Of a stretch of DNA of 42,551 nt, positions 29,587 to 39,945 are shown piece after piece (within the stretch, counting starts at the first letter, position 1; each line of letters opens with the position of its first letter). The stretch lies in contig NC_049997.1 of the NCBI RefSeq assembly GCF_000003815.2, positions 2,951,599-2,994,149 of the forward strand, written 5' to 3'. This DNA comes from Branchiostoma floridae (Eukaryota; Chordata; Leptocardii; Amphioxiformes; Branchiostomatidae). The notes beneath the pieces were generated by a model. That model ran no database searches, was not told the origin of the DNA, and saw nothing but the letters and a program-made list of their open reading frames with translations. The position numbers were made by a program, and so were the translations under genes.

Positions 29587-32500
29587 ATGGCCCCATCAAA
29601 ACGACAGAAAACTTTCTCTGACTCCGAATCGCCTCCGTTTGTCATCAAAACAGTCGAGATGCACACGGGCGGTGAACCTGTACGAATCATCACCGAGGGA
29701 TATCCCAAAATCGAAGGGAAAACCATCCTAGAGAAGCGGGCCTACGTTCGGGACCACCTGGACGTACTCCGGAAGAGGTTGCTTTGGGAGCCGAGAGGCC
29801 ACTATGACATGTACGGGGCCCTGCTGGTCGAGCCAGACGACAAAACTGCGGATATCGGCGTGCTTTTCATGCACAACAATGGCTATGGTACCATGTGCGG
29901 GCACGCTTGTATCGGGCTGGGGCGATACGTGGTAGATAAAGGGATAGTTCCCGCGAAAAGCCCAGAAACAGAACTGGTTATCCAGTGCCCGACCGGCCCG
30001 GTGAAAGTCTGGGTAGATTATCAAGACGGACGAAGTGGGCGTGCCAGGTAAGCTAGGCTTAAATATGCTGTTGTTCTATGAGAAGCAGGGTTGTAGCCAG
30101 CACCCGTCCTTCTGTCTTTTGACGGAATTTGGCAGCTTGGGGCGGGAAAAAATTTTGCCCATTCCGTCCTCTGTGATGGACAAACATCCATGTGGAAAGA
30201 TATGAAAAACTGTTTCCCTTGTGTAATGTTTCACCGAAACAGATGCCGTTGAAGAGCTTAGTCAACCAGGAAAATTTACACCTCGAAATGCAGGAAATAG
30301 CATTTTAGAGGGTCTAGATTTCAAAATTGGAAACCCGTTTTGTATTAATAATATATGCTTATTGTTAACATGTACATCTCACTGCGCTCTTTTGTTCAGA
30401 GCTAGGATGCTTCAATCATATGGAAACCTTTGTACTCGTACTGGATTTTCGCCTCCGGCGTTCGCGCCCCAATTACTGCAAAATCCTTTCAAACGGGCCT
30501 ACTAGCCTTGACACCACACAGGGACTCCGATGCTGGTTTAAAGTGGGTTCATGCGTAAATATTCAAGTCCGTATGAGTTTGGATGGAAGTCTTAGCCTCT
30601 ACCAGACCCCACGGGTCACTTGAAAAATAGTAGAAATTGGTAGAAAAAAAGCATACTCCTCGTCGCATGTTATGTGTATGATTTGTCCGACATGTACTAT
30701 TTTCCAGCGACCTGGTAGAGGCTGAGAACTCCATACGAACCTCATACGGATTTAAATACGTAATTTAGGACTGCCCAACTGCAAAGGAGATGCGTATAGC
30801 CGGAAGCGATTTTCAACGTTGGCTGGGTTCTCTTGTGCCGGGAAAGGGAGTTTCCGAGGAAGGGAGTTCGGGACGGGCAGAATTGCTATCACGGCAAACC
30901 CCCTTTCATAGCAAACTCCTTCGACGGCAAACTCCCTTTCCCGGCACAAGAGAACCCAGCCAACGACAATCGCGAGCCAACGCCCCCCCCCCCCTCCTCG
31001 ATAAAACCAGCCCCGTTCGAAGACTGCAACGGAGTCTAAGTTTTCAGGGCGTTCTTTTTTTTCATTTAAGCTTCTACAAATACCCTTCTTTCGAATTTAA
31101 TTCTCCTCGGTAACCTTTCTCCCGGGGTAATCGTCTTGGCCGGCAAATACGGTTTTGCTCGAGATTGTGGATAAATTGTTATATGCAATTGTCACACGTT
31201 CGGCTTGTCTTGATTCCTATTCTTATAACACAGAATCTGATACTAGCTCTATGTGTCTAGTCCAAAATAGACTCAAATAACCTAAATTGTCATTTGTGCT
31301 ATAGGGTTCAAATGAAGTGACAAAGAACATTGCCCCAGACGGTCATACCCCACATGAACCGTTTGCGTCGGGTCGTAATAGCCATTTCTGGATTCCATTT
31401 TCAATCACGGTCAAGTCGGAAGATTCCATTTTCCATATTTTTCGTTTGTGAAACTGCCCAGAAAACTTCTTCAGAAGAATCGAGTTCACTTCTTTCTTTT
31501 CAGATTCCACAGTGTTCCAGCGTTTGTCTTTGCGCTCGACCAAGAAGTCGACGTTCCCAACTACGGGCGGGTGAAGGTAGACATCGCTTCCGGAGGGGCG
31601 TTCTACGCCTTTCTCCCCGACAGCTCTCTGGGGCTAGATCTCCGTACAGCTCCTATTGAAGCCGTCAGGAGTGCCGCAATAGCAGTGACAGAAGCCGTGA
31701 GAAAAACCGTGAAGTTACGCCACCCGGAACACCCGGACATGGCGTACCTGGACGGGACGATCATTACGGACGGGCGGGACGAGTACGACGAGACGCCGAC
31801 GGTTCACACCAGTGTGTTCGGCGGGTCGTTCGTGGACCGGTCTCCTTGTGGATCGGGTACAACAGCAAGAGTTGCTATACTGGTGAGATAAAAGATAAAA
31901 AGAAGAAGAGCCTCTCTCACTCAATCCTCTTCTGAAGAAACCTTCCACTTGGTCCAGTCTCCCGCTTCTCTCAGTGTTTCGTCGAAGGAGATCTAGAAGT
32001 CCCTCTCCCTCGAGCTCGCTTCTCTTTTCTCAGTTTCTTTCGTTACCTTTCTGGATCTTTTCTCATGTGGTGCTACTCTCTGTATGATTTCTGGTGGCAT
32101 GCGACAATTATGACCCAACCATCCCCAGCGTGATTCTATTTTCCTATCAACTGGCAGGAGACCTGTCTTGTTGGCGTAGATTCTGGTCTGAAATTATATT
32201 GATAAAAATGTCTGATGTAAATATGTGTTTTTAAAACAGTTGCGTTTTAGTACGTTGTTCCAGAGTCTGTAGATGTTAATTTTCAAACTATTATTATTCA
32301 TGTTGGTGCTATTCCACACTGTTCTGGGGGATTGGATAACTTGGGTTGCTTTTCTGGAGGACTTTTATCATCTTTTGAGGACCGCTGTGAATTTCATGTC
32401 AAATAACGCCAGAACGGCTTATGCTACCAAATTTGGTAAGTTTTCCTAAAATTTAGTTGGCAACAAGTTCACAGTTTGGAAAATATTACGATTTTTCGTG

Positions 32501-33306
32501 TTGCCATGGCAACCGTTTGTTAACAGGCATTTTTGCAGAAAATCGATTCTAACAATATATTTTTTAAAGTTTATTTGCTATATTATTGCTTTTTTTACTA
32601 CATGAATAAAATTTTGTTATCTAGAATATCTTTCATAATCAAATATGAATTAATTATGCTAATTTGATGACGCAATCGGGCAAAATCCAAGATGGTGGAC
32701 CATATGACCATATCAAGAATAACTAGCTTATTATCCCTTGAAACTACCTGGTATATATATTCATCATAATATGTTTAAATGAACATTTCAGTCCATGTCC
32801 ATTGTCTTTTGCCATAATTTGCTGCAAAAAAATGTATTTTTGAAAACTCATGGTGCTGGATATAAGATGGTGGAGCCCAACTGGATATCTTAGATATGCA
32901 TGACGTCATTTTCTGATGTCATTTTGACGGCATTGAAGTTTCTATTGGCAACACAAGTAGTAACAAACATTATTTTTCTGTTATCTGCACTTCCTATACA
33001 CTTCACATAGAGCATGAATTAAGGATAGAGTAGAAACATAGAGTAGAAACAACATAGAGTAGAAATTTCACCATTTTTTTCGTTTGTTTTCAGCACCGCC
33101 GTGGGCAGCTCGACCTGTCCAAAGCGCGGCAGTTCGCGAGCGGCCCCACGGGCTCGGTGATGACGGGCCGGCCGGTGAGAGAGACCAGGTGGGGAGAGTT
33201 CGACGCTGTGATCGTGGAAGTGGCGGGAAATGCGTACTACACCGGAACCGCAGAGTTTACAGTCGAGCCGGACGACCCGCTGAAAGATGGCTTCCTTGTC
33301 AAGTGA
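29587..33306 (+). CDS. Gene C: proline racemase-like enzyme, Cys/Cys type
   Basis: The exons are 29587-30047, 31504-31882 and 33094-33306, giving 350 residues. I chose the ATG in GTCAAAATGG because it aligns with B, D and E. Two earlier in-frame ATGs (29536, 29557) would add 17 or 10 residues, and gene E keeps the same option. Catalytic residues are Cys104 in MCGHACIG and Cys269 in DRSPCGSGTTAR, the racemase/epimerase pair. Differences from B and D include GSFVDRS for DASVDRS, AVRKTVKLRH for AVKKAVPLRH, LDGTI for FYGTI and RGQLDLSK in exon 3. It is the most divergent Cys/Cys copy and may differ in substrate. The N-terminus MAPSKRQK is more basic than in B and D. Intron 2 begins with sequence shared with B and D. 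Confidence 0.9.
30542..30780. mobile_element. Inverted-repeat element in intron 1 of gene C
   Basis: The imperfect arms AAATATTCAAGTCCGTATGA and TCATACGGATTTAAATACG, with TAGCCTCTACCAG and CTGGTAGAGGCTGAG inside, form a nested hairpin. It resembles the architecture of the 29032-29339 element. It is present in gene E intron 1 at about 42248-42500. Confidence 0.6.
30817..30965. repeat. Foldback with perfect 37-bp arms
   Basis: 30817-30853 (CGTTGGCTGGGTTCTCTTGT..., ending GGGAGTTT) is the exact reverse complement of 30929-30965. The spacer carries further GGCAAACTCC and GGAGTTTCCG phrases. A decayed relative lies at 4789-4990, and the window ends inside the matching copy of gene E. Confidence 0.85.
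32300..33067. other. Repeat-like filler in intron 2 of gene C
   Basis: This sequence is absent from introns 2 of A, B and D. It contains two copies of an AAGATGGTGGA phrase (32690 and 32866), GTTGCCATGGCAACCGTTTG, and near 33028-33066 a short tandem of ACATAGAGTAGAAA. It is probably an inserted repeat, but I cannot define ends. Confidence 0.4.
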
Positions 33307-33429
33307 TTGTCGTGTTCTATATATACGACTGTTAAGGAGGGCCGCACTTCCATTTTTCTGTCGTTACACTCTTTTAATCAACTTTTATCGTCATCACTGG
33401 AGCTGTTTTGTTTCACACGAGTTTCTATA

Positions 33430-33461
33430 AAGGACTGAAAAATGACTTCCTTGTGAAATGA
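33430..33461 (+). pseudogene. Relic of an exon 3 tail after gene C
   Basis: AAAAATGACTTCCTTGTGAA and the following ATGATTG align with the end of exon 3 (GATGGCTTCCTTGTCAAGTGATTG), but carry internal stops. It matches the better preserved relics after B (27629-27661) and D (39186-39218). Confidence 0.6.
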
Positions 33462-33796
33462 TTGTAAAACTACTTAAAGGTTTTAAAACTACTTAAAGCT
33501 TGTAAGGAAGGGCCACTCTCCTCATTTTTAGACCAACAACTGGAACATTTTTTCAGTCGTTGTACTACCATTTCCTATCAACTTTTGTTGTACCAACAAT
33601 TATTCTTACTATATTGTTTTACACGAGTTCCTTTTCTTATATTTTTTAGAGAAATGTGCAATTTGATTCATTACTACAAGAGGTATAAATAATCATACAA
33701 TCCTTTGATATTATCTGTAGCGGAAGTTTTCTTTATGCATGGGCAATGCTCACATTGGATAAATGTGTATTGCAACATTGTCTATCTTGTGACGTA

Positions 33797-33797
<1 letters not shown>

Positions 33798-33877
<80 letters not shown>

Positions 33878-33879
33878 CA
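33798..33879. repeat. (CA)n microsatellite
   Basis: About 40 CA units with one interruption (CAAACA near 33860). The matching place after gene A (about 17160) has no CA run. Confidence 0.98.
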
Positions 33880-34135
33880 GAGTTACCGACCTAAGATTGA
33901 TTTGTTCAAAAATTCGTACTTTCCCAGAACTATCGTAGAGTGGAATTTGTTATCACCAAGTACAGTAGGGGCATCTTCTCTGCGTAGTTTTAAAGAACGC
34001 TTGCAGATGAATGTGCAAAAGCTAGGTGTGACGGGTCGTTCGGTGTGATATAACTGCTGCCGCGCTGCGTGCCTGCGAAGCTGGTGTGTTACGCCAGAAC
34101 GGCGGTTATACCGGCTATATAGATACAGAAATTTA
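33880..34135 (+). mobile_element. Non-LTR retrotransposon C-terminal fragment
   Basis: The frame at 33884-34048 encodes LFKNSYFPRTIVEWNLLSP then SSLRSFKERL, the typical last segment of CR1/Jockey-type reverse transcriptase proteins, and ends in a stop. GC-rich tail sequence follows. It is strongly 5' truncated, sits directly after the CA run, and is absent from the matching flank of gene A. Confidence 0.7.
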
Positions 34136-34196
34136 AAAAAATTGAACAGTAATTGTGAACACACACGTTCTATTACTGCGCATTTCTTTCAACTTA

Positions 34197-34202
34197 AATA
34201 AA
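34197..34202 (+). promoter_or_regulatory. Candidate poly(A) signal of gene C
   Basis: AATAAA in CAACTTAAATAAAAAG matches CAACTTAAATAAAAAC after gene A (17413-17418). In C the retrotransposon and CA run lie between stop and signal, so an earlier site may be used. Confidence 0.3.
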
Positions 34203-34316
34203 AAGAATGAAGGCATGGTTACTTAATCTTAGGACCTAGAGCCTTAAGTCCTTTAAACTGGGCACGAGCATGTGCTCTTCCTGAGATAACAGTTACTCAA
34301 GCAACTCCCCTATGAT

Positions 34317-34949
34317 CAGGGGTGCCTAAGCATTTGCACGAACTCTATGAAATTCGGACGAATATTATGTGATACACACGAATCACTATGCGAAAACGCA
34401 CGAATAATATGAAATTCGCACGAATCACTATGCAAAAACGCACGAATATTATGAAATTCGCAGGAATCACTATGTGATTCACACGAACCTTATGAGATTT
34501 GCACGATCCTTATGCAAAAACGGCGGCCGGGAGGAGGCATGGTTTTGAGCGTTTCTACCCGTGATATTTATATTTTAAGGCATGGAATGGACATTTACCG
34601 TCGCAAAGATGTATTTGATAGCCTGTGAGCAACTGTTTTGCTTCATTTCGGTGTGTTAACATCGTATTTTCCGTCGCCGCCGATCGAAGCCGCCATCTTG
34701 AAAATCCCGCTCCGTCTGTCACGTGACCCCGGTAGTGGTTGCGCAATTTCGCATAAGGATCGTGCAAATCTCATAAGGTTCGTGTGAATCACATAGTGAT
34801 TCGTGCGAATTTCATAATATTCGTGCGTTTTTGCATAGTGATCCGTGCGAATTTCATAATATTCGTGCGTTTTCGCATAGTGATTCGTGTGTATCACATA
34901 ATATTCGTCCGAATTTCATAGGGTTCGTGCAAATGCTTAGGCACCCTTG
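34317..34949. mobile_element. 633-bp foldback transposon with ATGAT duplication
   Basis: The ends CAGGGGTGCCTAAGCATTTG and CAAATGCTTAGGCACCCTTG are inverted. The arms extend about 190 bp as variants of CACGAATATTATGAAATTCG and AATCACTATGC. ATGAT flanks both sides (34312-34316 and 34950-34954). The uninterrupted site survives after gene A as TTATGATTACCGAGG near 17511. Confidence 0.85.
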
Positions 34950-35083
34950 ATGATTACTGAGGAAAGGCAGCGAACACTATCTTAAATGTCTGACAGTATC
35001 CCATGGCCCAAAATGTTGCTTGATTAACTGTTCATTTGCGTACCTTCTTTTTTTAAAATACTTTAATCAGGTTGGTAGATCAT

Positions 35084-35313
35084 AGGACATAATGGTTTTC
35101 CTTTACACAACCAGTTTTTCTCACAACAAAACGAAAATTTGGGGCTGTTTCGATGACTGTCAGACATCGGCTTCTAACTGGAGTTCTGCTTCTCGCCGCT
35201 ATATGTAGCCGATGTAGGTGGCGCTTCTACGGCAGAACTCCAGTTGGAAGCTCCGAGGAAGATGTCTGACAAGTGAGAAAAAATGGTTGTGTAAAAGAAA
35301 ACTCTTATGTCCT
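35084..35313. mobile_element. Inverted-repeat MITE upstream of gene D
   Basis: TAGGACATAATGGTTTTCCT with TTTACACAACC on the left mirrors GGTTGTGTAAAAGAAAACTC with TTATGTCCT on the right. Inner arms CTAACTGGAGTTCTGC and GCAGAACTCCAGTTGG. The matching gene B flank lacks it. Confidence 0.75.
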
Positions 35314-35566
35314 CGATCCCATGGTGTGACTCGCTTCTAACTACACGTTCGAGGCCGGTGTATTGTGTCGTCAATCTCGTCGATCAGGTTTTCGATGTAG
35401 GTGAGTGTCATTGTGTATCTGGTTCTTTTGTTTGTTATGCCGAGGGGTCTAACTCTTATCTCCTTAACGGCGAATGACATAGCTCTAAGCGTCACTGAAG
35501 GACAATTAGCAAATGCAATCAGATCGTCTTTTATCTATAACATCTGACTAGGTAAGGGTGTCCAAA

Positions 35567-38500
35567 ATGGCCGAAACAAACCAACAGGTAACCATTTCTG
35601 ACTCCAAATCGTCTCCGTTTGTCATCAAAACCGTCGAGATGCACACGGGCGGTGAACCTGTACGAATCATCATCGACGGATACCCTAAAATCGAGGGGAA
35701 AACCATCCTAGAGAAGCGGGCCTACGTTCGGGACAACCTGGACGTTTTCCGAAAGAGGTTGATGTGGGAGCCGAGAGGCCACTATGACATGTACGGGGCC
35801 CTGTTGGTCGAGCCAGACGACAAAAACGCGGACATCGGCGTGCTTTTCATGGAAAACAAGGGCTATAGCACCATGTGTGGACATGCTAGTATCGGGCTGG
35901 GGCGTTACGTGGTAGATAAAGGGATAGTTACCGCGACAAGCCCTCAGACAGAAGTCGTTCTCCAGTGCCCGACCGGCCCCGTGAAAATGTGGGTTGATTA
36001 TCAAGACGGAAAAAGTGGGCGTGTCAGGTAAGCCAGGCTTTGCTGTTGTTCTTTAATCTCCTTGCCAAAGCTAAGTCTGTACACATGTAGCCACGTAACT
36101 AAAACAATGGCCTCAAAGAAAAAGAAGACAGTTTTTCTCTGAAATATTGCTTCCCATTGTGCGCTTTTGTTGAGACTTAGGAGATTTCAATCAGACTGAA
36201 ATCAGTTGTTCAAACTAAGGTTCAAATCTACCACTCCCGTTTACCCTTGTACTGGATTTTCCCCTCTAGCGTTCCACTTGAAATTTCATTCAAATGGGCT
36301 TACTGGTGACATGGCTTGAGTTCCCTGATGTATATGGCCACCTTTAAACCTCTTACAAACTAGTCCTGTTCAGTGTCCAGTATTCTGGCTTTGTCCAGTG
36401 AGACGGTATGGTCTTTGTAAGACTTGAATTTACTTTCTTTCAGATTCCACAGTGTTCCAGCGTTTGTCTTTGCGCTCGACAAAGAAGTCGACGTTCCTAA
36501 GTATGGGCGTGTAAAGGTAGACATCGCTTCCGGAGGAGCGTTCTACGCCATTCTCCCCGACAGCTCTCTCGGGCTAGATATCCGTACAGCTCCTGTTCAA
36601 GCCGTCAGGAACGCCGCCACAGCAGTGACAGAAGCCGTGAAGAAGGCCGTGCCGTTACGCCACCCGGAGCACCCGGACCTGGCGTTCTTCTACGGGACGA
36701 TTATAACGGACGGGCGGGACGAGTACGACCAGAAGCCGACGGTTCAGACCAGTGTGTTCGGTGATGCGTCTGTAGACCGGTCTCCGTGTGGATCTGGGAC
36801 AACGGCAAGAGTTGCTGTGCTGGTAAGATAAAGGACAAAAAGAAGAAGAGTCTCTGTCATTCTCAGTCAGTCTTCTTCTGAAGAAGTTCTTCCACTTGGC
36901 CCGACCGGCCGCTTGTCTCGGTGCTTCGTCGAAGGAGAAGTCCCTCTCCTCACTTTTTCTTTTCTCAGTTCACATTAGGTTTCTTTTGGTACGCTTCTGG
37001 ATCTTTTCTCCTGTGGTACTTCTCTTTGTGTGATTTCTGGTGGTATGCGAATACAGTGGAAGCCGCTTAATTGCACACCCAATTTGTCAGCGAATTTCGT
37101 GCAATTATCCGGCGTGTGCGATAATGCGGAGTCGGTCATTTAGACCGCATCACCACGGTCGGAGGGGCCGAGAGGTGGTATGGGAGTTAGTACAACGCAC
37201 AGTTTATTTACGTGTTACAGTAGTGCTGTGCCTGTTGTGCTCCGGACGTCATATACATGTCTTCACGAAACATCGTACTGCAATGCGCACTTGAAATCGA
37301 AATTAAGTTACTGTATACGTTATGTAGCTTCCTGATCACGAAACTAAAGCATTGCACCGCCGAAGGCGAGTGTTATGTCCGTCTGTAGGCCCCAAGTCGC
37401 TGTGTTGTTTCCGACTGGCTGCCAAGACCATATAAAACCACTGCATAAGTATTTCCCCGCGACTCTAATTACGTAATTAGATAATGGACAGATAGAGAAC
37501 ATTTGTTATTGAGTATGTCTTAGCAAGTTGTCTGCCAAATCGTAATGCCGGCTTTGACGACCTTTAGCGGGCGGACGGTCTCTTAATGGTGCCGACCCCG
37601 CAATATCGCTTTCTTTTGATCCCAATAACAATTTCATACATGTTGTCAGTATAGCGACTTCACAAAGGCCGTTATAGGTTTATTTGTACCGTGTCTGACG
37701 ATTTTTAGCACGCATTTTCAGTCAATTTGTCAACGATGTTTGACAAATTTTCGTGCAATTATCCCGCGTTGATGATTTTTTGTCGTGCAGATAAGCGAAG
37801 TCACTAACAATGGAGTGAATGGGAGACGGTTTGGGATTTTGGGATTCCGTGCAATTACCCGAAGTGTGCGTTTATCCGAGGTGCAATTAAGTGGCTTCCA
37901 CTGTATGACCCAAGTCACCAAACGATCTCCATCTGCAGGCTTTTATCACTTTATCAACTGACTTGAGACCTTCTATGAGATTTTCTATGTAGGCTTTTGT
38001 TTGAAATTACATACATTTGACCAAAAGATTGTCAACGGCCAGAGTAGACATCTGTTTTGAAAAACAGTTTGTGTGTTCACAAGAAACTTGTAGTGACGGA
38101 CAAGAAAAAAGAAGGATGATAAAGGGAGCCAACCTGGTACCTCAATAGGAAACTTAAATCCCTTCACTATTCACTTCACTTTGACCAAAAATCATAATTT
38201 GATAACTAACGCACATATACAGTCAAACCTGCCCAAGACGACCACCCGGGGGACCGGAAAAAAGCGGTCGATTTGGACAAGTGGTCGCTGAGAAGAGTAT
38301 CGACTCAAAACATGCCCGATGCAAAGTATAGATGGTTGCCGTTGTGTTTAATGGCAAATAGCAAGCACACTGCACGCACGCAAAGAAGCGAGGTCTTTAA
38401 TGTCAAATACAACACGCACACTGTAAACTGTAAATTTAACCCCAAAATCCGACGCAACCTGGCCGATTTCGGCACAAAATCGCGCTAATTATCATCAAAA

Positions 38501-39108
38501 ATCGATGAAAACCTCAATCTTGAAAATGATGCGGTCGTTATAGGTCGCAATTTGAGCCGGTCGCGGTCGCGTTGGCCAGGTGGTCGTTAAGAAAAGGTCG
38601 CTTAATGCTAACGTCAATGGGAAAATAAATCGGGACCGAGAAAAAGCGGTCGAAATGGCCAGGTGGTCGCTGAGAAGAGGTGGTCGCTCGGGCAGGTTTG
38701 ACTGTAGCAGACTTTCTAATCCCAAAGCAGACCTTGCGGTGGCATAAGATAGCATCATAAGCTAGGGAAGGAGTTAAGCCGGCAGAGGAGTTTCATTGGC
38801 CCCAGCTTATGATACTGTCTTATACCACCACAAGATCTGCCTGAAGATTACAGAATTTTTATCGACGAAATTTATTGTTTGCTTCAACTTTTCAGCACCG
38901 CCGGGGCCAGATCGACCCGTCCAAAGCGCGGCAGTTCGCGAGCGGCCCCACGGGCTCGGTGATGACGGGCCGGCCGGTGAGAGAGACCAGGTGGGGAGAG
39001 TTCGACGCTGTGATCGTGGAAGTGGCGGGAAATGCGTACTACACCGGAACCGCAGAGTTTACAGTCGAGCCGGACGACCCGCTGAAAAACGGTTTCCTTG
39101 TCAAGTGA
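35567..39108 (+). CDS. Gene D: proline racemase-like enzyme, Cys/Cys type
   Basis: The exons are 35567-36027, 36444-36822 and 38896-39108, giving 350 residues. The start ATG has the context TCCAAAATGG. Junctions are CAG/GTAAGC, TTTCAG/ATTCC, CTG/GTAAGA and TTTTCAG/CACCG. The catalytic pair is Cys104 (MCGHASIG) and Cys269 (DRSPCGSGTTAR). It is the partner of gene B: the two share the HASIG variant, KMWVDYQDG and their 5' flank. Distinct substitutions are VDIASGGAFYAILPDS (Ser and Ile where B has Tyr and Phe), LDKEVDVPKYG and DQKPTV. The Tyr-to-Ser change in DIAYGG, shared with C, lies in a conserved block of the family and might affect the pocket. Intron 1 is only 416 nt. Intron 2 has two transposon insertions absent from B. 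Confidence 0.9.
37054..37903. mobile_element. 850-bp pogo/Tigger-like element in intron 2 of gene D
   Basis: The ends CAGTGGAAGCCGCTTAATTG and CAATTAAGTGGCTTCCACTG are inverted, flanked by TA (37052-37053 and 37904-37905). Subterminal TTCGTGCAATTATCC motifs recur at both ends. Both the ends and the TA site suit pogo/Tigger elements of the Tc1/mariner group. No transposase frame. The empty site is in gene B at 26535-26536. Confidence 0.85.
38220..38704. mobile_element. 485-bp TA-flanked element in intron 2 of gene D
   Basis: The ends CAGTCAAACCTGCCC and GGGCAGGTTTGACTG are inverted, flanked by TA (38218-38219 and 38705-38706). GGTCGCTGAGAAG and GGCCAGGTGGTCG repeats lie in both halves. The empty site is in gene B at 26850-26851. 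No coding capacity; Tc1/mariner-type by its duplication. Confidence 0.85.
38717..38850. mobile_element. Intact MITE in intron 2 of gene D (TAATCTCCAAGCAGAT family)
   Basis: It shows the uninterrupted form of the element at 26862-27294. GAGGAGTTTCATTGGCCCCA is continuous here where gene B has a 299-bp insertion. It retains the TAAGCTAGGGAAGGAG and GCCGGCAGAGG blocks of the 5771-5913 copy. Confidence 0.8.
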
Positions 39109-39185
39109 TTGTCGGTATTTTATGACAGTTAAGAAGGGCCGTACGTCAATTTTTGAGAGATTGTTTCATACACGTTTCTATAAAA

Positions 39186-39218
39186 GACTACCCAAAAGAT
39201 GGCTTCCTTATCAAATGA
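39186..39218 (+). pseudogene. Relic of an exon 3 tail after gene D
   Basis: Reads Asp-Tyr-Pro-Lys-Asp-Gly-Phe-Leu-Ile-Lys-stop, 77 nt after the real stop, and matches the gene B relic at 27629-27661. No splice acceptor precedes it, so it is not expected to be translated. Confidence 0.75.
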
Positions 39219-39678
39219 TTATCAATGTGCTACAAGGCTGTTCCTTACGACCAACAACATGAGCAATTGTCCTGTCTTTACTTTTTTACAATGGACGTTT
39301 ATTTTGCCAATACTTCTTACCAATATCATTTTAACCAAGTTCCTGTGACAGTGTAGGTAATTTTCTTAACCAGAGAAATGTTCAATTTCCTTCATAACTA
39401 CATGAAGCATTAATGATGATATTGTTCCTTGATAGCGTCTGAACCGAAAACTTACTTTATAGATTGGCAATGTTGTAATCCTATAAATGAATATTGTAAA
39501 ATTGTCCAGCACACGACAAATAGTTACATTATGAATTTGATTTGGACCTGTTCTTTTGGAATATAAAGAAAACAGGTAAATAATGTGACGATTGTTACAG
39601 TTATTCAAGGAAAGAAAGGTGAAACATAGACCTTCATATTTATCCTTAACAATGCATGCTCTAATATGTCGTGAATGA

Positions 39679-39684
39679 AATAAA
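39679..39684 (+). promoter_or_regulatory. Candidate poly(A) signal of gene D
   Basis: AATAAA in GAATGAAATAAACTG, at the same place as in the gene B flank. Confidence 0.4.
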
Positions 39685-39945
39685 CTGATAAAAAATGGCA
39701 TTGAGGCAGTGCTACTATGAAAATACACATTTACATTGGCTGTCCGTACATGGGTATCTCTTTTAACGTGAATAAAAACGGTATCTTGATGTTGGGACCT
39801 AAGGCCTTACTTAAGTAGTTGAGTCCATTTTTGTGCATATTTCTCAAGTACTAGTAACTGGAGTACCTCTGATTAAGGTAGCGGATACCACCTTTAACGT
39901 CTGATCGTTTCCTATGACCCAATATGTTGTTTGAGTACTTCACAA

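Larger units (their letters stand above)
25926..30816 (+). repeat. Segmental duplication, left copy
   Basis: From exon 2 of gene B, through its 3' flank and gene C exon 1, into intron 1 of gene C, the sequence recurs from 36444 onward. The offset is 10518 at exon 2 and settles at 11556 at exon 3 once three insertions are counted (plus 852, plus 487, minus 299). It is 11562 at gene C/E exon 1. Coding, intronic and intergenic parts all match, so this is a true tandem duplication. Confidence 0.9.

Noticed and set aside
33705-33938. His-Thr repeat open frame
   Set aside because: It is translation of the CA microsatellite.
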